Positions 36,072 through 43,799 of a stretch of DNA of 60,714 nucleotides are shown piece after piece. The notes beneath the pieces were generated by a model. That model was not told the origin of the DNA. It was given only the letters and a program-made list of their open reading frames with translations, and ran no database searches. The position numbers were made by a program, and so were the translations under genes. Position 1 is the stretch's first letter. The number at the start of each line of letters is the position of its first letter. The stretch is from Planctomycetia bacterium. GTDB lineage: Bacteria; Planctomycetota; Planctomycetia; Pirellulales; UBA1268. Where the stretch lies: the NCBI GenBank assembly GCA_021414115.1, contig JAIOPD010000089.1, positions 1 through 60,714 on the forward strand, given 5' to 3'.

Positions 36072-37271
36072 TTACAGCTTCACTTGCGATACGGCGAACA
36101 CGTGCGACGAGCCGGCGAGCCGAGCGAGCGTGTCATCGGCCAGTTCGCCCACGGTGGAGATCCGGGCACAGGCGGCATGACCGCCCGAGAAGATGATGTT
36201 TTGCATCGTCTCCACGTTGATGTCGGCCTCCCGGAGGATGGCCAACACACCCGCGAGCACGCCCACCTTGTCGGCGTGGCGGATCACGAGCTGATGCGTC
36301 GCCGGAGTGCGGGTGGCGAGGTTCACGCAGTTGGGGATCGCGCTGCCGGCATGGTAAGCGGCCACGATCTCCACCACCGCCGCGCCCACGGCCTCCTCCG
36401 ACTGGTCGGTCGAGGCGCCGATGTGGTGCGTGCCGTAGACGGCCGGGGAGTCGACGAGCGGATCGGCGAACGTGCCGGTCGCGGTCGTGGGCTCCTTGGC
36501 AAACACGTCGAGCCCCACCCGGAGCTGCTTATCGGTGACAGCACGCAGCAACGCCTCCTCGTCGACGACCTCGGCCCGGGCCGTGTTGATGAAGAAGGCT
36601 CCGGGCTTCATCGCCGCGAAAACTGCTGCGCCGACGAACCCGCGGGTTTCTGGCGAAAGCGCCAGATGCACGCTCACTGCATCGGCGTTCGCCACAGCGG
36701 CCTCCGGCGACTCCGCACGCTCGACACCGAGCGCAGCGGCAGCCGCCGGGGTGAGCGACCGCGACCAGGCCACGATCTTCATGCCGAACGCCCGGGCCCG
36801 AGTGATCGTCTCCTGACCGATCTGGCCCACGCCCAAGACGGCGAGCGTGCGGCCAAAGAGCCCCCGCGCCGCGCCGAACTGCTTCTTGTCCCAGCGGTGC
36901 TCCCGCAGGGCCGCCACGTTGTCGGCGATCCGGCGGTCGAGGTTGATCAGGTGGCCGATCGCCAGTTCGGCGACAGCGATCGCGTTTTTGCCCGGGCAAT
37001 TCGCCACATAGACCCCGCGAGCGGAGGCCGCGGCCAGGTCGATCGTGTTGACGCCCGCCCCGGCGCGGATGACCAGCGCGAGTGCGCGGCCCGCCTCGAT
37101 GTCGGCGGCGGTGACCTTCGTGCTGCGAACGATCAAAACCTCGGGATTGCGATCGGCGATCGCGCGGGTGAGCGCCGCATCCTTCGCGGCGGTATCGACG
37201 GTGACTGTTCCGAATGCTGACAACTCGCGAACCACCGCGGGCGCGAGTTTATCGACGACGAGAATCTGCAT
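36072..37271 (-). CDS. serA: D-3-phosphoglycerate dehydrogenase-like 2-hydroxyacid dehydrogenase with ACT domain
   Basis: The 399-aa enzyme has the D-2-hydroxyacid dehydrogenase fold. VIRAGAGVNTIDL and NCPGKNAIAVAEL form the substrate-binding region, LGVGQIGQETI is the NAD loop near residue 155, and NTARAEVVDE, the late Glu in FAKEP and HHIGASTDQSEEA follow, the latter carrying the catalytic His. The last 80 residues form an ACT domain (HADKVGVLAGVLAILREADINVETMQN), typical of SerA, where serine binding gives feedback control. It would oxidise 3-phosphoglycerate in serine synthesis. It stands alone, leftward; a palindrome lies just before its start. Other hydroxyacid dehydrogenases have the same fold, but the ACT domain favours SerA. 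Confidence 0.88.
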   Translation of the reverse strand: MQILVVDKLAPAVVRELSAFGTVTVDTAAKDAALTRAIADRNPEVLIVRSTKVTAADIEAGRALALVIRAGAGVNTIDLAAASARGVYVANCPGKNAIAVAELAIGHLINLDRRIADNVAALREHRWDKKQFGAARGLFGRTLAVLGVGQIGQETITRARAFGMKIVAWSRSLTPAAAAALGVERAESPEAAVANADAVSVHLALSPETRGFVGAAVFAAMKPGAFFINTARAEVVDEEALLRAVTDKQLRVGLDVFAKEPTTATGTFADPLVDSPAVYGTHHIGASTDQSEEAVGAAVVEIVAAYHAGSAIPNCVNLATRTPATHQLVIRHADKVGVLAGVLAILREADINVETMQNIIFSGGHAACARISTVGELADDTLARLAGSSHVFAVSQVKL

Positions 37272-37274
37272 GGT

Positions 37275-37288
37275 TCACCAGATGGTGA
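37275..37288. promoter_or_regulatory. Perfect inverted repeat just upstream of the serA-like start
   Basis: TCACCA-GA-TGGTGA lies four bases from the start codon of the phosphoglycerate-dehydrogenase-like gene and covers its ribosome-binding position. With only two central bases it cannot form a normal hairpin, so a dimeric protein operator is the more natural reading. The remaining 37289-37498 gap shows no gene. Confidence 0.3.
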
Positions 37289-37498
37289 GAGCATCGAACG
37301 CAATGGCCCGGATCATACAGAGACGCCAGTCACAATCGGACGGGTGCATCGGCTGCTGGCTTTCGTTTCCTGCATGCTTTCTTCCGTTATTTTCGTTCCT
37401 GTCGGAGATAGGCGCGGAGGGCAGAGTGCCATAGTCTCGATATGGCGGTCCGTGTGGCAGACATTCCTAGCCATCACCTTTAGAAAGTGATCCGAAGC

Positions 37499-39739
37499 AT
37501 GCGATGCATCGTCGAATCCCTTTTTACAGTGATCATGCCGCTCGCGATGGGCATGGCGGCCGATGCCGCTGCCAACGAGTGGAAGCCCGTCGCGCAGCCG
37601 AACCTCGCCGCCGCGCTTGACGCCGCGCCGCCCCTCGCCTTCGAGGAGCTCGCCGACGGCCCAGACAGTTGCTGGCAGGGACCGCTCTGGTGGATGCCCA
37701 ATCCCGACGGCAAGACCTGGGATTTCGTGTTCATCTACTACAAGTCGTACAGCGGCCCGAACGAGGCCTTCATCTACGATACCGGCACGAAGCAGGTGAC
37801 GAAGGCCCGCTGCCCCGAGCTCGCCACGGTGCCCTTCGGATTCCACATGAACCGCCCGCTGCTCTTCGGCGGCAAGGGCTATCTCGTGAGCGGCGCGGGG
37901 GGGCCCGGCGTGTTCGTCTACGACCCGGCGACCAACGAGTTCACCTACGGCGGCGAGCCGCTCGGCGCGGAGGGGGAGCGAGTCGTCCGCGGCGGCGAGG
38001 GCACCGTCACGCCCAACGACGACGGCACCCGCATCGCCGGCTTCGGGCCGCTTGCCGTCGATCGCGACCGGTCGCGGGTGGGCTTCTTCACGATCGACCC
38101 GACGACGCTCGCCGGGGAGTTTCTCGGCGAGGTGGGCCCGCCCAACCCGAACTACCAGTGGGAGTATCGCAGCGTCGTGACCGACGGCGACTGGATCTAC
38201 GGCCGCGTCGGTCACACTCCGTGGCGGCTGCTCGGCATGAATGTGAAGACGCGAGAGGGGAAGGTGATCGCCGAGACCGAACGGTTCGTCGGCGACCGAT
38301 ACACGATTCGGTTCCAACGCCACCCCGACTACCCCGGCGTCCACGTCACGATCACCGGCCTGAAGGGCGGCTCCAAGGATAAGACCCAGGCCTTCTGGCT
38401 TCTCGACGGCACGCTGACGCCCTGCGAGCCGGCCCCTAAGAACGCGGCCCCGCTGCCGCCGGCAGGCGTCGCGAAGCTGGCGCAGCCCCGCGCGGCCCGA
38501 GTGGTGGCGTTCAGCGCAAACGATCCCCCACCCAAGGGCCTGCAGATATTTCGCGGTGCGCTCGACCTTGAAGGACGGGCGGTATGCTGGTTTCGCTTCA
38601 CCGACGCGGCCATGGCCGCGGCAAACGGGGTCGAGACGAACGCGTGGCAGCGGATTGAACTACCGCCGGTCACGCTCTACCCGTCCACGATTAACCGCTT
38701 GGCGGCCTTGGAAAACGGATCGCTGTTCGCGCTCACCAATGGATATGGCCGCGCGGTGACCTTCGACCCGAAGAGCAAAAAACGCACATCGCTCGGCGAG
38801 ACGATGTCGGTGTATTCGCTCCTGCCGTTCGAACGGAAGCTCTATCTCTGCGGGTATTCAGGTTCGATGGTCTGGATCTACGACCCGGCCCAGCCCTGGA
38901 CGGCCGGCAAAAGCCTCGATGCCCCCCCCGTGGATCCCGCCGCCACGCGCGAGGAGAAGGCGACCCGCGACACAAACCCGGCCCATGTCGCCACCCTCAA
39001 GGAATTTACCGACGTCCACATGCCCTGGGCGGCCGCAGCCGGCGCCGACGGCCGCATCTACTTCGGCGGCAAGGTCGTGCGGATCGGAAACGGCGGTGGC
39101 CTCGGCTGGTGGGACACCAAGAAAAACGAGGGGGGCGGCATCCACGATCCGTTCGAGATGTTCCCCATCTATTGGATGTGCTCGGCCGCCGAGGGCCGCT
39201 CCATCCTTTGTTCCACCAAGGCGGTCGCTGCAGCCGACAATCCCGACGTCGTGCCGCCGCGTGGGAAGCTCTTCGTCTACGACACGACGACCCAGGAGAT
39301 CGTCCACCAGGTGGATGACGAGCGACTGGCACCATACCCGGGCTTCATCACCGAGGCCCTGCCCGGGCTCGTGATGGGCTACACGGTCGCGAAGGACGCC
39401 GCGGGCATCGAGTCGGGGCTCCTCTACGGCTTCGATCCAGCGGCCGGCAAGGTGCTCTGGACGAAGCCGGTGCCCCGGCCCCCCGCCACCGGCTTCTCTG
39501 CCATCAAGAACGGCCGCCAATGCTTCACGACGGGGCCCGACGGGTTCATCTGGGCCGCGATGGGGGGCGTGCTTGCCCGCATCGACCCGCGAACCGCCGA
39601 GGTGCTGCCGGTCGGCACCATGGACGATGCCCCGATCGCGTTCCTCGACGGCGACGTGTACGTGGGCGGCTCGAAGAACTTCCGGAGGATCAAAGGCATC
39701 CCCAAGGTCACGCCCCTGACCGTTCCATCAAAGCTTTGA
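37499..39739 (+). CDS. Secreted beta-propeller-like protein of unknown function
   Basis: The ATG at 37499 (746 aa) is preferred over an in-frame GTG at 37487. The first 28 residues form a signal peptide (LFTVIMPLAMGMAADAAA). The chain contains repeated strands naming values, such as FVYDPATNEFTYGG, FTNGYGR-like AVTFDPKSKKRTSLG, KLFVYDTTTQEIVHQ and LLYGFDPAAGKVLW, which suggest a Kelch/PQQ-like propeller of about six to eight blades. No catalytic residues can be identified. It is followed 29 bases later by another secreted propeller-like protein, probably in the same operon. I do not recognise a characterised homologue; carbohydrate recognition or hydrolysis is a guess. Confidence 0.7.
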   Translation: MRCIVESLFTVIMPLAMGMAADAAANEWKPVAQPNLAAALDAAPPLAFEELADGPDSCWQGPLWWMPNPDGKTWDFVFIYYKSYSGPNEAFIYDTGTKQVTKARCPELATVPFGFHMNRPLLFGGKGYLVSGAGGPGVFVYDPATNEFTYGGEPLGAEGERVVRGGEGTVTPNDDGTRIAGFGPLAVDRDRSRVGFFTIDPTTLAGEFLGEVGPPNPNYQWEYRSVVTDGDWIYGRVGHTPWRLLGMNVKTREGKVIAETERFVGDRYTIRFQRHPDYPGVHVTITGLKGGSKDKTQAFWLLDGTLTPCEPAPKNAAPLPPAGVAKLAQPRAARVVAFSANDPPPKGLQIFRGALDLEGRAVCWFRFTDAAMAAANGVETNAWQRIELPPVTLYPSTINRLAALENGSLFALTNGYGRAVTFDPKSKKRTSLGETMSVYSLLPFERKLYLCGYSGSMVWIYDPAQPWTAGKSLDAPPVDPAATREEKATRDTNPAHVATLKEFTDVHMPWAAAAGADGRIYFGGKVVRIGNGGGLGWWDTKKNEGGGIHDPFEMFPIYWMCSAAEGRSILCSTKAVAAADNPDVVPPRGKLFVYDTTTQEIVHQVDDERLAPYPGFITEALPGLVMGYTVAKDAAGIESGLLYGFDPAAGKVLWTKPVPRPPATGFSAIKNGRQCFTTGPDGFIWAAMGGVLARIDPRTAEVLPVGTMDDAPIAFLDGDVYVGGSKNFRRIKGIPKVTPLTVPSKL

Positions 39740-39768
39740 CGACTTTTCATGATCTGAGGATGAACACT

Positions 39769-41292
39769 ATGCGACATGACTCGTGCCGCCGACTATTCGC
39801 GGCAGCAATCACTGCAGCGATTATTGTGGGCGCTGCCCTGCACGCAGTTGCCGAAGGCGTGGCCCCGATCGAGATCGGGTCGCGGCTCGAACTCTTCGTC
39901 GATCGGCACCTGATCGACCGACTCGATGGGGCGGTCCTCGAGCTTCACTCCCCGACGCCGCGGGAGATCGTCTTCCGTCTCGACGCACCCTGGGAGGGGA
40001 GCTACTGCGGCTACCAGGCCTTCGTGAAGGACGGGGACGTGCTCCGCACCTTCTACCGTGGAGCCCAGCGGCTGCCGAACGTCCGCAACCAGTTCGAGCA
40101 CATGGTGACGGGCGTCGCCGAGAGCACCGACGGCATTCACTGGAAGCGGCCGACACTCGGGCTCTTCGAGTTCCAGGGCTCGAAGGACAACAACATCATC
40201 TGGCGGAACGAGAGCACCGGCGGATTCGAGGGCTACAGCAGCTGCTTCATGGTGGCGCTGAACGACAACCCGGCGGCCAAGCCCGAGGAACGCTACATCG
40301 CGATCGCACACTCCGAGAAGGTCGGCACGACGGCCGACGGCAATCCGATCGGCCGCCACGTGATCTTCACGTCGCCCGACGGCTACCGGTTCACGATGAA
40401 GCCCACGCCGGTCATGGAGCGGCCGCAGAGCGACGCCGGTGGCGACGTCGTCTTCTGGGACACGAACCTCGGCAAATACGTTACCTACCTGCGGGCCTAC
40501 TACGACGCCGAGACCGGCACGATCGGCGGCTACAAGAGCAAGGGGGTCCGCTCCCAGATCCGCCTCACGTCGCCCGACCTCGAGCACTGGTCGGAGCCTG
40601 AGGTCGTGGACTACGGCGACGCGCCGCCCGAGAACCTCTACACGATGATGCCGCAGCAATACTTCCGCGCGCCGCACGTCTACGTCGGCACGCCCTCGCG
40701 GTTCATGGAAAAGCGGAAAGCCGTCAAGGAGTGGTGGCGCGACGGCGTCAACGACGGCGTGTTCGTGACGAGCCGCGACGGCCTCCGCTGGAATCGCACG
40801 TTCCTGGAGGCCTTCGTGCGGCCGGGGTTGGACCGCGACAACTGGACGTCGCGGTCGATCAACGTCAGCCGTGGCATCGTGCAGACCGGGCCGACCGAGA
40901 TGTCGGTCTTCTGGGGTGAGCACTGCGACCACGGCCGCACGGAGATGCACGTGCGGCGTGGCACGCTGCGGCTCGACGGGTTTGCCTCGGTGAGCGCTCC
41001 CTTTGCAGGCGGCGAGATGGTCACGAAGCCAATCGTGTTCGCGGGCGGGCCGCTCGTGCTCAACTACTCCACCTCGGCCGCTGGCAGCATCCGCGTGGAG
41101 ATCCAGGATGCCAACGGCACGCCGATCCCGGGATTCACGCTCGACGAGTTCCCCGAGCGTTACGGCGACGAGATCGAGGGCGTGATCGAGTGGACAAGCG
41201 GCGCCGATGTACGAACGCTGGCGGGCAAGCCCGTGCGGCTGAGGTTTGTGCTCAAGGACGCCGATCTGTTTTCGCTCCGCTTCACCGAATAG
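39769..41292 (+). CDS. Secreted five-bladed-propeller glycosidase-like protein
   Basis: The ATG at 39769 has GAGGA nine bases upstream; another in-frame ATG at 39760 overlaps that site. The 507-aa product has a signal peptide (RLFAAAITAAIIVGAALHAVAEG). Its body resembles GH32/GH43/GH62-like five-bladed propellers found in planctomycetes: GVAESTDGIHWKRPTLGLFE, HVIFTSPDGYRF, GDVVFWDTNLGKYVTYLRAY, IRLTSPDLEHWSEPE and SRDGLRWNRTF recur as blade cores. The C-terminal 110 residues look like a beta-sandwich. A hydrolase acting on extracellular polysaccharide is plausible, but catalytic residues cannot be fixed. It follows the other propeller gene and is 31 bases upstream of the SDR gene. Confidence 0.72.
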   Translation: MRHDSCRRLFAAAITAAIIVGAALHAVAEGVAPIEIGSRLELFVDRHLIDRLDGAVLELHSPTPREIVFRLDAPWEGSYCGYQAFVKDGDVLRTFYRGAQRLPNVRNQFEHMVTGVAESTDGIHWKRPTLGLFEFQGSKDNNIIWRNESTGGFEGYSSCFMVALNDNPAAKPEERYIAIAHSEKVGTTADGNPIGRHVIFTSPDGYRFTMKPTPVMERPQSDAGGDVVFWDTNLGKYVTYLRAYYDAETGTIGGYKSKGVRSQIRLTSPDLEHWSEPEVVDYGDAPPENLYTMMPQQYFRAPHVYVGTPSRFMEKRKAVKEWWRDGVNDGVFVTSRDGLRWNRTFLEAFVRPGLDRDNWTSRSINVSRGIVQTGPTEMSVFWGEHCDHGRTEMHVRRGTLRLDGFASVSAPFAGGEMVTKPIVFAGGPLVLNYSTSAAGSIRVEIQDANGTPIPGFTLDEFPERYGDEIEGVIEWTSGADVRTLAGKPVRLRFVLKDADLFSLRFTE

Positions 41293-41323
41293 GGGCAGTC
41301 TGTACGGACGTACCATCACCACG

Positions 41324-42076
41324 ATGTTTCCAATCGATCTTGCGGGCAAAACAGCGGTGGTGACAGGGGGCGGCCAGGGCCTGGGCCGGGCCGCAGCGCA
41401 GACGCTCCACGACGCCGGAGCGAATCTGGTCATCAACTATGTTCCAGATGCCGACGGCACCAACCGCGCGAAGGCCGAGCAGACCGCCACGGAACTCGGG
41501 CCCCAGGCGGTGGCGTTCCCGGCCGATGTCCGCGACCCCGCGGCACTCGCCGGCTTGCTCGACCAAACGATCGATCGCTTCGGCGGCCTCGACATTCTCG
41601 TCAACAACGCCGGGATCCTGCGGGACCGCACGGTGCGGAAGATGTCTGCGGCGGAATGGCAGGACGTGATCGACATAAACCTCACCGGCACGTTCAACGC
41701 CTGCCAGGCGGCCGCGGAGCGGCTGCGAGACGGCGGTCGAATCGTGAACGTCGCCTCGCTCGCCGCGTTTGTGGGCTTCTTCGGCCAGGCCAACTACGCC
41801 GCTTCGAAGGCGGGCGTCGTGGGCCTCACGAGGGTTCTGGCCCGTGAACTCGCCAAACGCAGCATCACCGTCAACGCCATCGCTCCGGGCGTCGTGCTCA
41901 CCGAAATGGGCAGGTCGATTCCGGAGGAGACTCGGGCAACGATGCTGGCAAGCATTCCGTTGGGCCGGTTCGGCGAGCCCAGCGAGGTCGCCGAGGCCGT
42001 GCTCTTCCTCGCGAGCCCGATGGCGTCGTACATCACCGGCCAGACACTGCATGTCAACGGAGGCTGGTGGGGATGA
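41324..42076 (+). CDS. Short-chain dehydrogenase/reductase (SDR), FabG-like
   Basis: From the ATG at 41324 the protein has 250 aa, the standard SDR size. All classical motifs are present: VVTGGGQGLG for NAD(P) binding near residue 10, NNAGI, a Ser in VASLAAFVG, YAASKAG with catalytic Tyr and Lys, and the C-terminal ASYITGQTLHVNGGWWG. It would oxidise or reduce a hydroxyacyl, hydroxy or keto substrate. Its position ahead of an acyl-CoA carboxylase subunit and an AtuA-type protein recalls the SDR genes (atuB, atuG) of acyclic-terpene clusters, but SDR specificity cannot be told from sequence. The next gene begins 137 bases downstream. Confidence 0.88.
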   Translation: MFPIDLAGKTAVVTGGGQGLGRAAAQTLHDAGANLVINYVPDADGTNRAKAEQTATELGPQAVAFPADVRDPAALAGLLDQTIDRFGGLDILVNNAGILRDRTVRKMSAAEWQDVIDINLTGTFNACQAAAERLRDGGRIVNVASLAAFVGFFGQANYAASKAGVVGLTRVLARELAKRSITVNAIAPGVVLTEMGRSIPEETRATMLASIPLGRFGEPSEVAEAVLFLASPMASYITGQTLHVNGGWWG

Positions 42077-42212
42077 CCGGCTCCACGTTCGAGACCAATC
42101 CGGCAGCGGATGGCTCATGTCCTTGCCAGCAATCGGCAGTAGCCGCAGAATCCTGTTCTTTCGTCCGGCTGCGGATCACGGTGAGCCGACGACGCCTTTG
42201 GGGAAACCAAGC

Positions 42213-43799
42213 ATGCCCACGCTCCGCGAAGTGACCGAATCGACTGTCCGCGACGAGAACACCCTGCGCCAGGGGGGCGGCAAGGCGGGCTGGGAGCGGC
42301 AGAAAAAACTCGGCCGCCTGCCCGTTCGCGAACGCCTCGAACTTTTGCTCGACCCGGGAGCACCCTTTCTCGAACTCGGCCTCTGGGCCGCGTGGAAGAT
42401 GTATCCGGAGTGGGGTGACGTGCCCGCGGCCGGCATCGTCACGGGCATCGGCACGATCAGCGGACGGCCCTGCCTCGTCGCCGCCAACGACGCGACGGTC
42501 AAAGCTGGCGCGATGTTCCCACAGTCGGTCAAGAAGCTCATCCGCGTCCAGAAGATCGCTCACCTGCTCCGACTGCCGCTGGTCTACCTCGTCGACTCGG
42601 CGGGTGTGTTTCTGCCGCTGCAGGCCGAGATCTTTCCAGACGAGGACGACTTCGGCCGGATCTTCCGCAACAACTCCGTGCTCTCGGCCGAGGGGATCCC
42701 GCAGTACGCGGCGGTCATGGGCAACTGCATCGCCGGCGGCGCCTACATGCCGGTGCTTTGCGACAAGATTCTCATGACCGAGGGCAGCTCGCTGTGCCTG
42801 GCAGGGCCGGCGCTCGTGAAGGCGGCGGTCGGACAGACCGTCGATCCCGAGGAACTCGGCGGTGCCGCGATGCACTCGAGTGTGAGCGGCACCGTCGACT
42901 TCCGTGAGCCGAACGACCAGGCCTGCCTGGCCCGGTTGCGGTCGCTCGTGGCGCTGCTGCCCGACCCTGGCGTGGCCGCGGCCGGAAAGCCGCCCGAGCG
43001 AGCCGTCGAAGACGTGTATGACCTCGTCCCCGCCGACGGCCGCGGGGAATACGAGATCCGCGACGTGCTGAAGGCGATCGTTGACCGGGATAGCCTGCAG
43101 GAGTTTCGGCCCGAACACGGACGGACGCTCGTCACGGCCTACGTGCGGATCGACGGCCGACCGGCGGGCGTGGTGGCCAACGCGCGGAAGCGGGCCCAGA
43201 CAGCCGAAGGGGAGGTGCAGATCGGCGGCGTGCTCTACGGCGACGCGGCTGAAAAGGCGGCGCGGTTCGTGGACGACTGCGATCAGAACCGGGTGCCGCT
43301 CATCTTCATTCAGGACGTGCAGGGCTTCATGGTCGGCAGGCAGGCTGAGCAGTCGGGCATCATCCGCTCGGGCGCAGAGCTCGTTCGGGCGATGAGCATC
43401 GCCACGGTGCCCAAGTTCACGGTGATCGTCGGCAGTTCCTACGGTGCCGGGCATTATGCGATGTGTGGTCGGGCCTACGATCCTGCGCTGATCCTCGCCT
43501 GGCCCAACGCCCGCTATGCCGTGATGGGAGGCAATCAGGCGGCCGACACGCTGCTCTCCCTGCGGATCCGCGATGCGGAGAAGTCGGGCAAGCCGCTCGC
43601 GGAGCGGGAGGTCGCCGAGCTCCGCGACGCGGTCCGCAGCTCGTACGCGGAGGAGACCGACATCCGCTACGGCGCCGCCCGGGGCTGGGTCGACGCAATC
43701 ATTCCGCCGCACGAGACGCGGATGTGGCTGGCGGCGGCGCTGGCCACGATCAGACCCGAGGATCTCCGCCATCCGCCCGGCATCGCGAGGTACGTGTGA
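42213..43799 (+). CDS. Acyl-CoA carboxylase beta (carboxyltransferase) subunit
   Basis: The ATG at 42213 gives 528 aa, the size of methylcrotonyl-, geranyl- and propionyl-CoA carboxylase beta subunits. Both halves of the carboxyltransferase fold are visible: AGIVTGIGTISGRPCLVAAN and AGGAYMPVLCDKILM, GPALVKAAVGQ in the N-half; FIQDVQGFMVGRQAEQSGII, VGSSYGAGHYAMCGRAYDP and WPNARYAVMGGNQAADTL in the C-half. AtuC/LiuB-type enzymes are the closest by memory, matching the AtuA neighbour. A beta subunit needs a biotin-carboxylase/biotin-carrier alpha subunit, absent from this window. Its stop overlaps the next start (GTGA), so it is coupled to the AtuA fusion gene. Confidence 0.9.
   Translation: MPTLREVTESTVRDENTLRQGGGKAGWERQKKLGRLPVRERLELLLDPGAPFLELGLWAAWKMYPEWGDVPAAGIVTGIGTISGRPCLVAANDATVKAGAMFPQSVKKLIRVQKIAHLLRLPLVYLVDSAGVFLPLQAEIFPDEDDFGRIFRNNSVLSAEGIPQYAAVMGNCIAGGAYMPVLCDKILMTEGSSLCLAGPALVKAAVGQTVDPEELGGAAMHSSVSGTVDFREPNDQACLARLRSLVALLPDPGVAAAGKPPERAVEDVYDLVPADGRGEYEIRDVLKAIVDRDSLQEFRPEHGRTLVTAYVRIDGRPAGVVANARKRAQTAEGEVQIGGVLYGDAAEKAARFVDDCDQNRVPLIFIQDVQGFMVGRQAEQSGIIRSGAELVRAMSIATVPKFTVIVGSSYGAGHYAMCGRAYDPALILAWPNARYAVMGGNQAADTLLSLRIRDAEKSGKPLAEREVAELRDAVRSSYAEETDIRYGAARGWVDAIIPPHETRMWLAAALATIRPEDLRHPPGIARYV

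Noticed and set aside
43463-43795. Upstream extension of the AtuA fusion frame
   Set aside because: It overlaps the conserved C-terminal part of the carboxylase beta subunit; the AtuA family start is at 43796.
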